A DNA stretch of 64,000 nucleotides from Pantoea cypripedii (GCF_011395035.1 NZ_CP024769.1:166869-230868); one strand, 5' to 3'. Positions 1 through 9,092 are shown, counted from the stretch's first letter. Numbers and translations are program-made. Notes: generated by a model not told the origin, from the sequence alone.

Positions 1-1
1 C

Positions 2-1459
2 CTGGCTGAATTATTCAAGACAGTGATACATGAGCTTGGTCACATGTTCACAACAGAGAACCCGGCGTTTGATTTCATCTATCTGATACCGCAGGGGTGT
101 AATGAGCAGGAGGTCTGTGATGTGGATGAATTGCAAAAAGCGTTAATCAATGAAGTTGCGTATATTGGGCATAATGTCGACGTGCGTGAAGCCTATTTTA
201 AAAACACGATGAATATGCTGGGAAACAGTTATCCTGGCGCGCCGTTACAGGACATTTTCAGAGCCAGAACTTCCACTGAGGCTGCACGCGCAATGGAATA
301 TGATGACTGGCTGCGCTATGCGTTAGTCAGCAGAACATCCGATTTACTGAGTATATTGGTGATGAAGTTAGGCTATGAAAAATTTCTCAAAGGCTTACCG
401 CCTCAGGCACGTTCTACGGCTGATCCTGCATCGGAGATGGCCAGGATAGAAGCAATCAAGGACAGAGCATCGATTAACCTGCATCTGAATACCATCTGTA
501 ATGTTATGCGCGATATTACAACGGATTTCAGAGCAGCCAATGGCGCAATGAGAAAGCTGGCCAGTATTGCGTTGCCTTATCCCGCCGAAACAGCGCAATG
601 GTTAAAATTAATGGGGGGAGAGCTTCCCAATATGATGGGGCGTCTTTATCGCAATGAACCAAAAAATTCTGCACATGTCCTGGGTACGGTTAATTGTATT
701 TTAACCTGGTTAATGGAAAAGGGGAGTTTACCTGCCAGCTATGTAAAAGGATGTCTTCTGCCGATTCCCTATACTTATGATTTTTACAACCCTAAAAAAA
801 GTGAAGAGATATGGCGGGATAAACTGATTAATTGCTGGCTGGATTTATTACGCAGTTATCTCAGACAATCTTCTCCCATTCCACGGCAGGGGGACATCGA
901 ACACCTCATCAGGATATTGATCCAGCAATCGATGCACTACAGGAACATACCCGGATCTGTGCCATTTTATAAAGCTCTGGCAGTCGAGCTGGTACGTCGT
1001 ATGAACTGGTTTAATCATGCAGCTATAAATCAACCCGCAAAAAGTGACGAACCTGAAAGAAAAAAAGTGAAAACCACGCCAGACCAGCCCGATAGCCAGC
1101 TGGTCAATCTGGCAAAAAAACAGCTCTGGTATGTCGTGATTGAAGATATAGATGGGGAATTTTTGCGTGGCTTCACTCCGGCAGGAGAACGTATTGTGGT
1201 GCGGGAAATTTTCACTGAACGACTCAGCAGGCCCGCCGCGCCCGGAACCAAAAAAATACGATGTACCCTACGAGAATGGCAGGAAAACGGACAGGTTTAT
1301 TATCACGGTACAAAAGATGATGGGACACTCCTGCGCTGTGAGAATGATGAAAATAACCTCAGCCGGGCGGCAATGGCTGCTTATTTGCGGGAAGAGCCCA
1401 CGGAAGAGCAAGTCATCATGCTGGCAAGAGAGTTAGCGGCCGGGGAAGACAACCACTGA
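2..1459 (+). CDS. HELGH-motif putative zinc metallopeptidase/effector, 5'-truncated by window edge
   Basis: The frame is open from base 2, so the true N-terminus lies outside the window; the GTG at 23 is only the first start-like codon inside it. The visible 485 residues begin LAELFKTVIHELGHMF, a canonical HExxH zinc-peptidase motif. The rest is a mostly helical, AT-richer sequence with no domain I recognise. Near bases 1051-1074 there is a basic cluster (PERKKVKTT) resembling a nuclear localisation signal. Because it is a large HExxH protein of unusual composition beside a metabolic cluster, a secreted toxin or effector is possible, but no secretion signal can be seen. It ends 58 bases before crtZ on the same strand and shares no obvious function with it. 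The gene is real by its length; the function is inference from one motif. Confidence 0.7.
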   Translation: MAELFKTVIHELGHMFTTENPAFDFIYLIPQGCNEQEVCDVDELQKALINEVAYIGHNVDVREAYFKNTMNMLGNSYPGAPLQDIFRARTSTEAARAMEYDDWLRYALVSRTSDLLSILVMKLGYEKFLKGLPPQARSTADPASEMARIEAIKDRASINLHLNTICNVMRDITTDFRAANGAMRKLASIALPYPAETAQWLKLMGGELPNMMGRLYRNEPKNSAHVLGTVNCILTWLMEKGSLPASYVKGCLLPIPYTYDFYNPKKSEEIWRDKLINCWLDLLRSYLRQSSPIPRQGDIEHLIRILIQQSMHYRNIPGSVPFYKALAVELVRRMNWFNHAAINQPAKSDEPERKKVKTTPDQPDSQLVNLAKKQLWYVVIEDIDGEFLRGFTPAGERIVVREIFTERLSRPAAPGTKKIRCTLREWQENGQVYYHGTKDDGTLLRCENDENNLSRAAMAAYLREEPTEEQVIMLARELAAGEDNH

Positions 1460-1517
1460 CAAAAATCTGGGCTATTTTGAGTAAGGATACTGACCCGTTA
1501 ACGAAGAAGGACGGATG

Positions 1518-2018
1518 ATGCTTTGGTTATTGAATACGCTAATCCTGCTTTCCACCGTCGTGCTGATGGAGGTGGTGGCCGCGCTGGCGCATAAATACAT
1601 CATGCACGGCTGGGGATGGGGCTGGCATTTGTCACACCATGAGCCACACCACAACAAATTCGAACTCAACGATCTCTACGCCGTGGCATTCGCTGTGCTG
1701 GCGATTGTGCTGATCTTCCTCGGCGTCAAAGGGCTATGGCCCATGCAGTGGATTGGCGCAGGTATGACGGTATACGGTGCGCTGTATTTTATGGTGCACG
1801 ATGGTCTGGTTCACCAACGCTGGCCGTTCCGCTATATTCCGCGTCGCGGTTACCTCAAACGCCTGTATATGGCGCACCGCATGCATCACGCGGTGCGCGG
1901 ACGTGAAGGTTGCGTCTCGTTCGGTTTTTTATATGCCCCGCCGTTGCCTAAGTTACAGGCGGCGTTGCGCCAGCGACAGGGGCGAGAAAGGGTGTCAAAG
2001 AATCATACGCAACGGTAG
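1518..2018 (+). CDS. crtZ: beta-carotene 3-hydroxylase CrtZ
   Basis: A 166-residue di-iron membrane hydroxylase that converts beta-carotene via beta-cryptoxanthin to zeaxanthin in the inner membrane. It has the family's histidine clusters: HKYIMH followed by HLSHHEPHH near residues 26-45, HDGLVHQRW near 94, and HRMHHAVRG near 120, between hydrophobic segments. It matches Pantoea CrtZ closely in length and sequence. Two ATGs are adjacent (1515 and 1518); the second is chosen because Pantoea CrtZ starts MLW and the GAAGAAGG ribosome site at 1503-1510 is better spaced for it. It converges on crtB. Its TAG stop lies within the GTAG head of a REP-like palindrome, so the last codons abut the repeat. 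Confidence 0.96.
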   Translation: MLWLLNTLILLSTVVLMEVVAALAHKYIMHGWGWGWHLSHHEPHHNKFELNDLYAVAFAVLAIVLIFLGVKGLWPMQWIGAGMTVYGALYFMVHDGLVHQRWPFRYIPRRGYLKRLYMAHRMHHAVRGREGCVSFGFLYAPPLPKLQAALRQRQGRERVSKNHTQR

Positions 2019-2036
2019 CGGCGCGATTTATCGCGC
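2015..2036 (+). repeat. REP-like palindrome at the crtZ/crtB junction
   Basis: GTAG head followed by CG and the stem GCGCGA-TTTA-TCGCGC. The TAG of the head is the crtZ stop codon, and the TTA in the loop, read on the minus strand, is the TAA stop of crtB. The element therefore separates two convergent genes and closes both reading frames. The hairpin could also act as a transcription barrier, though it has no U-tract. Confidence 0.85.
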
Positions 2037-2966
2037 GGGGTTTTCCGGTCGTTGCCACAGCCCAGCCGGGCGCGCCAATGGCGCAACCAGCCGCGATCGC
2101 ATTGCCAGCATGGCTCCCTTCAGCAGTAACCCAAGTTTCTCACCTTTGCTGGTATGCTGACGCGCATCCCACGCCTGTGCGCCTGCCTGCAATACTTTCA
2201 TGCCAACTTCACGATACACGCCGTGAGCAGTGGCGATAGCCCAGGCCGAACGCAGCGGCAGCCCTGACAATCCGGCGTATGCGGACTGATAATAAGGTTC
2301 TGCTTCTGCCACCAGCCGTGCAGCTAACGTGGCAATCGCTGCACGATGTTGCACATCGGCGAGGTTTTCGGCGTGTAAACCCAGCGGATGCAGCCAGTCC
2401 GAAGGCAGATAGCAGCGACCATTGCGTGCGTCCTCGATGATATCGCGTGCGATATTGGTCAGCTGAAACGCCAGCCCTAAATCACAGGCGTGATCCAGCA
2501 CCTTTTCATCACGCACCCCCATGACGCGCGCCATCATTAAACCCACCACCCCCGCGACGTGATAGCAGTAGCGCAGGGTATCGTCGAAGCTCAGATAGCG
2601 CTGGTTACGCGCATCCATAGCAAAACCTTCGAGATGGTCGAAAGCCAGTTGCGGTGGGATATGGTGCATCAACGCCACTTCCTGAAAGGCTGCAAACGCC
2701 GGTTCAGTCATGGTGGCACCGCTGTAGGCCCGGCGAGTTTCCAGTTGCAAATGCGCCATACGGGCCAGTGCATCATCGACAGCATGCTGCGATCCGGGCA
2801 TTCCCAGCGTTTGGCCATCAATGACGTCATCGCAATAACGACACCAGGCATACAGCATCAGCGTGCTGCGTCGCGTTGAGGCATCAAACAGCTTTGCAGC
2901 GGTTGAAAAACTTTTTGAGCCAGCAGCCATGGTCCAGGTGGCGTGCTCCATTAGCGGCATACTCAT
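2028..2966 (-). CDS. crtB: phytoene synthase CrtB
   Basis: 312 residues. Condenses two geranylgeranyl diphosphates head-to-head to phytoene, the first committed carotenoid step. The two Asp-rich Mg-diphosphate sites are visible: YCDDVID near residue 45 and the signature LTNIARDIIEDARNGRCYLP in the middle of the protein. It is the last gene of crtE-Y-I-B; its ATG overlaps the crtI stop by 4 bases (2963-2966), which indicates translational coupling. The C-terminal residues ENPAR are encoded by the REP-like palindrome shared with crtZ, so the extreme C-terminus is repeat-derived. Confidence 0.96.
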   Translation of the reverse strand: MSMPLMEHATWTMAAGSKSFSTAAKLFDASTRRSTLMLYAWCRYCDDVIDGQTLGMPGSQHAVDDALARMAHLQLETRRAYSGATMTEPAFAAFQEVALMHHIPPQLAFDHLEGFAMDARNQRYLSFDDTLRYCYHVAGVVGLMMARVMGVRDEKVLDHACDLGLAFQLTNIARDIIEDARNGRCYLPSDWLHPLGLHAENLADVQHRAAIATLAARLVAEAEPYYQSAYAGLSGLPLRSAWAIATAHGVYREVGMKVLQAGAQAWDARQHTSKGEKLGLLLKGAMLAMRSRLVAPLARPAGLWQRPENPAR

Positions 2967-4444
2967 CCGGCAAGATCCTCCAGCATCAGTTGCGCAGTGG
3001 CTTTGGCCGAGCCAATGACCCCAGGAACCCCGGCACCGGGATGGGTGCCTGCGCCAACCAGATATAAATTATGAATCGCAGCATCGCGATTGTGTGGCCG
3101 GAACCAGGCGCTCTGCGTCAGAATTGGTTCCAGCGAAAACGCTGAGCCATGATGGGCATGTAGCGTGTCGCGAAAATCAAAGGGCGTGAACATGCGCTCG
3201 GTCACCAGTTGCGAACGCAAACCAGGCATCTGGTGCTGCTCAAGATAAGCAAAAATACGATCGCGTAAGCGCGGGCCTTCCTGCTGCCAGTCAATATCCG
3301 CCGTGCCCAGATGTGGCACGGGCGTCAGCACATAAAAACTGCCACATCCCGGCGGTGCCAGACCCGGATCGCTGGCGCAGGGGGCATGCAGATACAGCGA
3401 GAAATCCGGCGAAAGCTGGTTGCTATGGAAAATCTCATCAATCAACCCGCGATAGCGTGGGCCGAAACATACCGTGTGATGTGCCAACTGCGCATGTGGT
3501 TGATTCAGGCCGAAATAAAGTACAAACAGCGAGTTACTCATGCGTTTGCGTTTTAGCGCAGCAGCGCGTTTGGCGGCCAGGGGATGATGCGCCAACAGGC
3601 TGGCATAGGTATGAACCACATCGGCGTTGGAGGCCACTGCCGCTGCGGCAAAACGTCGCCCATCGGCCAGCTGCACACCGCTTATCCGGTCACCCTCAGT
3701 TTCAAGCCTGTCCACCTGCGCATTCAGCAACAGTTCGCCGCCGAGATCCTGAAACAGCTTCACCATGGCGTTGATCAGCGCCCCGGTGCCACCACGCGGA
3801 AACCACACGCCCCATTCACGTTCCAGCGCATGGATTAAGGTATAAATCGATGATGTGGCAAACGGATTACCGCCCACCAGCAGCGAGTGAAAAGAAAAAG
3901 CCTGACGCAGATGGTCATCCTGCACAAACTTCGCCACCATGCTGTAAACGCTGCGCCATGCCTGCAAGCGACCGAGTTGCGGACCGGCGCGCAGCATAGC
4001 GCGTAGCGACAAAAAAGGGACGGTGCCGAGTTTCAGGTAACCCTCATTGAAGACATCGCGTGAATAGGCGAGAAACTGACGGTATCCCGCCACATCAGGC
4101 GGGTTAAATGCGGCGATTTGTTGCTCCAGCCGGGTCTGGTCGTTGTCATAATCGAGCGTCCGACCATCCTCCCAGCACAGGCGATAAAAGGGGGTGACGG
4201 GCATCAGTTCGACATAATCACGCAATGACTTGCCCGCCAGCGTGAACAGCGCCTCAATGGCGGTGGGATCGGTAATCACCGTGGGGCCGGCATCGAAGGT
4301 AAACCCCTGATCCTGCCAGACATAAGCACGGCCACCGGGTTTATCGCGCTGCTCCAGCACGGTGGTAGGGATGCCCGCTGCCTGTAGACGGATTGCCAGC
4401 GCCAGGCCGCCAAAGCCCGCGCCAATCACGTAAATACGCTTCAT
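2963..4444 (-). CDS. crtI: phytoene desaturase CrtI
   Basis: 493 residues. FAD-dependent bacterial-type desaturase that carries out four desaturations of phytoene to all-trans lycopene. The N-terminal dinucleotide-binding motif is VIGAGFGGLALAIRL, followed by LEQRDKPGGRAYV. The C-terminal family signature GAGTHPGAGVPGVIGSAKA is intact. The start is the ATG at 4444 (MKRIYVIGAG), which overlaps the crtY stop as ATGA. A longer open frame to 4522 exists, but those 26 residues are unlike any CrtI N-terminus and overlap crtY. Confidence 0.96.
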   Translation of the reverse strand: MKRIYVIGAGFGGLALAIRLQAAGIPTTVLEQRDKPGGRAYVWQDQGFTFDAGPTVITDPTAIEALFTLAGKSLRDYVELMPVTPFYRLCWEDGRTLDYDNDQTRLEQQIAAFNPPDVAGYRQFLAYSRDVFNEGYLKLGTVPFLSLRAMLRAGPQLGRLQAWRSVYSMVAKFVQDDHLRQAFSFHSLLVGGNPFATSSIYTLIHALEREWGVWFPRGGTGALINAMVKLFQDLGGELLLNAQVDRLETEGDRISGVQLADGRRFAAAAVASNADVVHTYASLLAHHPLAAKRAAALKRKRMSNSLFVLYFGLNQPHAQLAHHTVCFGPRYRGLIDEIFHSNQLSPDFSLYLHAPCASDPGLAPPGCGSFYVLTPVPHLGTADIDWQQEGPRLRDRIFAYLEQHQMPGLRSQLVTERMFTPFDFRDTLHAHHGSAFSLEPILTQSAWFRPHNRDAAIHNLYLVGAGTHPGAGVPGVIGSAKATAQLMLEDLAG

Positions 4445-5610
4445 GGTTTCTTCCCTGTTTGCACTTTTGTCGCCAGCAGCGCCCGCAACGCGGCAGCGGG
4501 TGGGACCGGAGGTTTGCCGCACAGAATGCGTACTTTGTCGGTAAGGGTCAGCTGCCCGGCATAAAAGCGGCCAATTAATCCGGCATTCAGCTGGTAAAAA
4601 CGTTGCATCACGCGCCAGCGTTGATTGGGCTGACCGGCGAGAAACAGCATGCGATTCAGCAGGCGGAAAAAGCGTTGCTCACGCCACTGTCGTCGGGCAA
4701 AGGTCTCGATATGTTGGCTCAGCGTATTGGCATCGGTGGGCAGCAGGCTGGCGATGTGTTCCGCCAGCGCCACCGCCGTGGGTAATGAATAGCCGGTGGT
4801 GGCGTGGAACAATCCGGCGCGCAGGCCGCTGCATGGCTGCCCACGTTGCTGCTGCCAGAAAGCGTCAATATCTCCGCTCAGGGTGATGGGCAATGCGCCG
4901 CGTTCCTCACGTATCAGCAGGCTTAAGTGCCAGCGCTGCTGTCGGGCATAATCGGCGATATGCTGTCGTGCCACTTCCTGTGCCAGCAGAGGGGTATCGA
5001 TATAGTGGGTGTCCTCAATCAGCAACCGGTCATTGCTGAGTGGCAGGGTGTAGACAAACCGGTAACCTTGCTGCTGCGGCACTGTTGCATCCATCAGTAT
5101 CGGTTGGGTCAGCCCATGCGGTTGCGCCAGTTGCCATTCCTGACCGATAAACACCTGATAGCCGAGGGACAGATGCGGGGAATATTGCACGCCACGACCG
5201 TCGATCACCACCGGAGCCTGCCATTGGCGGCCATCAGCCAGCGTGACGCTACAGGGCGTCAGCTGTTGTACGGTACAGTGGGTGCAGAGGTCATCGCCGA
5301 AGATGGCATGCAGCTGACGGGCAAAGGTGGCCGACGAAATCGTGAAATAATCACCGGGCAGGGTGCGTTGCAACGCCGGGAAACGCACCTGATATCCTGA
5401 CCAGCGCCGGGTAACCAGTGGCGCGATCCAGCGATGCTGATCGGCATGTAAATCCTCCTGATGAAACGACCAGGTGTGGTTACCGCCTGCCTGGGGCTGG
5501 CTTTCCAGCAGCAGGCATTTCAGCGTGGGATGTTGCTGGCGCAGCCGCAAAGCGATCAGCCCGTTTGCCAGCCCGGCCCCCACCAGGATGACGTCATAGT
5601 CGCTGCTCAG
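4441..5610 (-). CDS. crtY: lycopene beta-cyclase CrtY (probable CTG start)
   Basis: About 389 residues. Cyclises both ends of lycopene to beta-carotene. Family motifs are AGGNHTWSFH, the FRFVYTLPLS-like and IEDTHYID segments, and LRAGLFHATTGYSLP. The first ATG/GTG/TTG in frame is the GTG at 5583, which would begin MGAGLANG and cut off the beta-strand of the FAD-binding motif. Upstream the frame reads LSSDYDVILVGAGLANG, matching the DLILVGAGLANG start of Pantoea CrtY. The only fitting initiator is the CTG at 5608-5610, which overlaps the crtE TGA as CTGA and follows GGCGAGG at good spacing. The downstream junction with crtI is ATGA, so the cluster is translationally coupled. There is no crtX between crtE and crtY. 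Confidence 0.93.
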   Translation of the reverse strand: MSSDYDVILVGAGLANGLIALRLRQQHPTLKCLLLESQPQAGGNHTWSFHQEDLHADQHRWIAPLVTRRWSGYQVRFPALQRTLPGDYFTISSATFARQLHAIFGDDLCTHCTVQQLTPCSVTLADGRQWQAPVVIDGRGVQYSPHLSLGYQVFIGQEWQLAQPHGLTQPILMDATVPQQQGYRFVYTLPLSNDRLLIEDTHYIDTPLLAQEVARQHIADYARQQRWHLSLLIREERGALPITLSGDIDAFWQQQRGQPCSGLRAGLFHATTGYSLPTAVALAEHIASLLPTDANTLSQHIETFARRQWREQRFFRLLNRMLFLAGQPNQRWRVMQRFYQLNAGLIGRFYAGQLTLTDKVRILCGKPPVPPAAALRALLATKVQTGKKP

Positions 5611-6512
5611 TTGAACCTCGCCAGCTGTTGATTAAACAGGGCGTGCATGTACTGGCGGGTAGCCATACCGCGATGGCAGGCGCAGGCCAGATGCGCATCG
5701 GCGCTGCGCAGATGGTCACGTAAGCGGCGCTCGGCACCTTCTGCCCCCAGCATCGCCACCAGTGTGGATTTTCCCGCGTCCTGGTGGCGATCTTTACCGG
5801 TGTGCTTGCCGCCATCGGCGAGATCGTCAAGTAACTGAAAGGCCTGGCCTAAGTCCTGAGCAAAAAAGCTCAGTTTCTGTCGTACCGATGGCGAAGCGTT
5901 TGCTGCGATTGCCGCCATTTGTAGCGTGGCGCGGAATAACACGCTGGTTTTGAGTTCATTGGTGAGTTCGATGGCTTCGGCACTGCGTATATGAGCGCCA
6001 TCATGCAGATCCTGAAATTGCCCCTGCACCAGTCCCTGTAAACCTACCGCCGAAGATAGCTCGGCAACGGCGGCGGATTTATGTTTTGCTGCCAGGCCGG
6101 GTGCCAGTGCGATCACCTCAAAAGCGCGGCTAAGCAGCGCCACCGCCGCGAGGATGGCGACATTCTCGCCAAATTCGCGGTGCACGGTGGGGCGGCCGCG
6201 ACGCATCTGCGCATTATCCATTGAGGGGATGTCATCAAGAATCAACGACGCGGCGTGCACCATCTCCACCGCGCAAGCGAGGTCGAGCAGGCCCGGTTGT
6301 TGGATGTCGCACCCCATATCATGCGCCGCCAGCAACAGCAGCAAGGGACGAATGCGTTTGCCGGGTGCCAGTGTGCCTGCCCGCATTGCTGCCCGCACGC
6401 GATCTGCCTGCTGCCCGCCAGGGAGCAACTGCTCAAGATGTAACTGCAACCGCTGTTGCAGCCGGTGCAGCTCGCTGTGCGGGTTGGCAAGAGTATCAAC
6501 ACGGGCAGACAT
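5607..6512 (-). CDS. crtE: geranylgeranyl diphosphate synthase CrtE
   Basis: 301 residues from the ATG at 6512; an in-frame TTG at 6524 would add four residues. A trans-prenyltransferase that makes GGPP from IPP and FPP for the carotenoid pathway. The first Asp-rich motif is LDDIPSMDNAQMRRG and the second is LLDDLADGGKHTGKDRHQDAGKSTL; GKRIRPLLLLLAA is the family substrate-binding region. It is first in the minus-strand crt operon, with a 226-base divergent promoter region shared with the hydroxyacid dehydrogenase gene. In many Pantoea clusters idi and/or crtX follow crtE; here crtY follows directly. Confidence 0.95.
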   Translation of the reverse strand: MSARVDTLANPHSELHRLQQRLQLHLEQLLPGGQQADRVRAAMRAGTLAPGKRIRPLLLLLAAHDMGCDIQQPGLLDLACAVEMVHAASLILDDIPSMDNAQMRRGRPTVHREFGENVAILAAVALLSRAFEVIALAPGLAAKHKSAAVAELSSAVGLQGLVQGQFQDLHDGAHIRSAEAIELTNELKTSVLFRATLQMAAIAANASPSVRQKLSFFAQDLGQAFQLLDDLADGGKHTGKDRHQDAGKSTLVAMLGAEGAERRLRDHLRSADAHLACACHRGMATRQYMHALFNQQLARFN

Positions 6513-6738
6513 AGCGTTTTCCAAAGGTTATTAAATCTTTGTGGTTTTTTTAACCGTAGACTGCACAGGGGGACTTCGCCAGATAAGCGAAGCGATTTGT
6601 ATTGAGACTCTGAATATGACTGGCCTAAAGCTGCGCAATAGTTAACGTGATCGCTGCGACGAAAAAAGTAACCACTCGCCGTAACATAACGTTAATCCGT
6701 TAGTCTGAGGATGAACCCAATTTATCGCGGAAAGAAAA

Positions 6739-7680
6739 ATGCCAACCACACAACCTGAAATCCTTATTATTCAGCCGTTGATGCCGCTGCTGGATGAAAA
6801 GCTGACGCAACATTTTCACTGCCATCGCTTATATGAGCATGATGATGCGGCGTTATTTTTGCAGCGCGAGGGAAAGTCCATCGAGGCAATTGTCACGCGG
6901 GGTGACGTTGGGGTGGATAATTCTCTGCTGGCGCAATTACCGGCCTGTAAAGCGATTGCCGTTTTTGGTGTCGGTACCGATCGTATTGACCTTGCCAATG
7001 CCGCATCACGCCAGATACAGGTCAGTATCACCAAAGATATTCTGACCGATGACGTGGCGGATCTGGCGCTGGGACTGACGCTGGCCTTTTCCCGTAAATT
7101 GCTGCATTACGATCAGTTTGCCCGTTCCGGCCAGTGGGAAGTGCAGGCTCCGGCGCTTTCCAGCAAAGTCAGCGGCAAAAAGCTCGGCATCGCCGGGCTT
7201 GGCGCGATTGGTCTGGCGATTGCCCGCCGCGCAGAGGCCTTTGGTATGGAGGTGGCCTATACTGCCCGTAGTGCCAAAGCGGTGAGCTATCGTCGCTGCG
7301 ATAATATCGAACAACTGGCGGCATTCAGCGATTTTCTGGTGCTGGCTCTGCCGGGTAGCACGGAGAATCAGCATATTGTCGATAAAACCGTGCTGAAAGC
7401 GCTCGGTGCCGAGGGGGTGCTGATCAATGTGGCGCGCGGCAATGTGGTTAATGAAACGGATCTGATTGCGGCATTACAGCAGGGGGTCATTAAGGGCGCG
7501 GCACTGGATGTTTATCCGCAGGAACCGATTATTAACCCAGCCCTGTGTGCGCTGGAGAATGTGATATTAATGCCGCATATTGCCAGCGCTACCTATGAAA
7601 CGCGTGAGCAGATGGCAAATAATGTGCTGGAGAACCTGTTGTCTTATTTCTCCACCGGAGAAATTGTCAGCCCGGTATAA
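6739..7680 (+). CDS. D-isomer-specific 2-hydroxyacid dehydrogenase
   Basis: 313 residues, cytoplasmic. NAD(P)H-dependent reduction of a 2-keto acid (glyoxylate or hydroxypyruvate type). The Rossmann motif is GIAGLGAIGLAIARRAEAFG near residue 150. The catalytic Arg is in NVARGNVVNE, the Glu follows in the YPQEP segment, and the His is in MPHIASAT, the standard triad of the family. Length is usual for GhrB or hydroxypyruvate reductase relatives. It is divergent from crtE and appears to be a single-gene unit; the next gene starts about 120 bases downstream with its own ribosome site. Exact substrate cannot be told from sequence. Confidence 0.9.
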   Translation: MPTTQPEILIIQPLMPLLDEKLTQHFHCHRLYEHDDAALFLQREGKSIEAIVTRGDVGVDNSLLAQLPACKAIAVFGVGTDRIDLANAASRQIQVSITKDILTDDVADLALGLTLAFSRKLLHYDQFARSGQWEVQAPALSSKVSGKKLGIAGLGAIGLAIARRAEAFGMEVAYTARSAKAVSYRRCDNIEQLAAFSDFLVLALPGSTENQHIVDKTVLKALGAEGVLINVARGNVVNETDLIAALQQGVIKGAALDVYPQEPIINPALCALENVILMPHIASATYETREQMANNVLENLLSYFSTGEIVSPV

Positions 7681-7803
7681 TTTTATTATCTGACTTCAGA
7701 AGAAAAACTTATATCCATTGTGGCAATGCAGCTGGCGGGAATTTACTTTCCGCTGGCCGCTATTGATTATGATATGGTTGATTTTTTTTTCAGGGAGCCA
7801 GAT

Positions 7804-8982
7804 ATGACAGCGCAAAAAATTGCAGTGATTGGTGGTGGCGTCATCGGCATGGCGGTAGCGCGTGCGCTGGCCTTGCAGGGCGTGCAGGTCACCATTTTCG
7901 AGCAGCAACATATGGGCGCAGGTACCAGCAGCACCTCGTTTGCCTGGCTTAACTCCAATGGCAAACAACCCGAGAGTTATCACCAGCTTAATGTGCTGTC
8001 GATGGAAGAACACGTGAAATTGCAGCTGTCGCATCCCTCGGGCTTGCGCTGGCTGGAAACCTGCGGCACCTGGGAGTGGGCCTCGGAGGCGGGGCAGGCA
8101 GAACTGCAGCAGCGGGCCGCACGGCTGCAATCTATGGGTTATCCGGCGCGGGAAGTGACGCTGGGCGAATTGCAGCGCGAAATCCCGGAATTGCGCAGTG
8201 CGGCGGTCAGCGGCAGCCTGTGGCATTTCCCTGCGGAATCATTGCTTTATCCCTCACTTTATCTGGCGCGGTTATGGGCTGATGCCCGTGCCTCCGGTGC
8301 GATATTGCACCAGCATTGTCAGGTGACAGCTGTGCAGGAGAGCGCCAGCCAAGTCCGTTTACAGCTGGAAAACGGCGAACACTGGCAGGGTGATCGGCTG
8401 GTGGTGGCGACCGGACGCTGGTCTGCCGAACTGCTGGCACATCTCGGCCTGCAACTGGCGCTGACTGACGCTACCCAGCCCAATAAAATCGGCTGTAGCT
8501 TCCTCGCGCGAACCGCGCCGCAGCCGTTATCGCTCGGCACCAACCTGATTTCACCGCAGTTGAATGTGCGTCCGGATGGCGGCGGTCGCCTGCTGTTACA
8601 GGCGCTGGATATGGATGACCAGGCCGATCCCGCCGCGCCACCCGCGACCGACAGCGACCTTGCCAGACAAATGCAGGCGCGTTACCGCGAATTGTTTGAT
8701 GACGCCGGTTCGTTGCAAATTGAGCGCATTGTGGTGGGCCAGCGTGCACGTCCGGCAGATGGCTTACCGGCGCTGGGATTTGTCACACCGCATCAGCGGG
8801 TGTATCTCGCGGTGATGCACAGCGGCATGACGTTGTCGCCGCTGATTGGTCGCCTGGTGGCGGAGGAATTAATCAGTGATGCTCCCAATGCTTTGCTGCA
8901 TGATTTCCGTCCGCACCGGTTGCTGGGCAAAACCGCTGCGGATTTCCCCACACCTGTTCATTACTTCCCGGCTGCGCAGTAA
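7804..8982 (+). CDS. FAD-dependent amino-acid oxidase/dehydrogenase (DAO family)
   Basis: 392 residues from the ATG at 7804, preceded by CAGGGAG at 7791-7797. A longer frame back to 7720 lacks a ribosome site. The N-terminus KIAVIGGGVIGMAVARALALQG is the FAD-binding GxGxxG motif, followed by IFEQ with the ribose-binding acidic residue. The C-terminal segment YLAVMHSGMTLSPLIGRLVAEEL is typical of glycine/D-amino-acid-oxidase-like (DadA/SoxB) proteins. Probably oxidises a secondary or D-amino acid and may pass electrons to the respiratory chain. The hydroxyacid dehydrogenase upstream could handle a resulting keto acid, but there is no overlap or coupling to prove that. Confidence 0.88.
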   Translation: MTAQKIAVIGGGVIGMAVARALALQGVQVTIFEQQHMGAGTSSTSFAWLNSNGKQPESYHQLNVLSMEEHVKLQLSHPSGLRWLETCGTWEWASEAGQAELQQRAARLQSMGYPAREVTLGELQREIPELRSAAVSGSLWHFPAESLLYPSLYLARLWADARASGAILHQHCQVTAVQESASQVRLQLENGEHWQGDRLVVATGRWSAELLAHLGLQLALTDATQPNKIGCSFLARTAPQPLSLGTNLISPQLNVRPDGGGRLLLQALDMDDQADPAAPPATDSDLARQMQARYRELFDDAGSLQIERIVVGQRARPADGLPALGFVTPHQRVYLAVMHSGMTLSPLIGRLVAEELISDAPNALLHDFRPHRLLGKTAADFPTPVHYFPAAQ

Positions 8983-9092
8983 TAATGTTCCGAAACTCTC
9001 AATTATGAAATGTTCGTGTTGTTTAACGGTGTATTTTTGCTATCGTTTGCAATGATGCATCATCAACAACTTATGCCGTTCACGGAGGGAAT

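Noticed and set aside
7696..8226. 176-codon open frame antisense to the FAD oxidoreductase
   Set aside because: Mirrors codon structure of the real gene; no start signal or recognisable motif.
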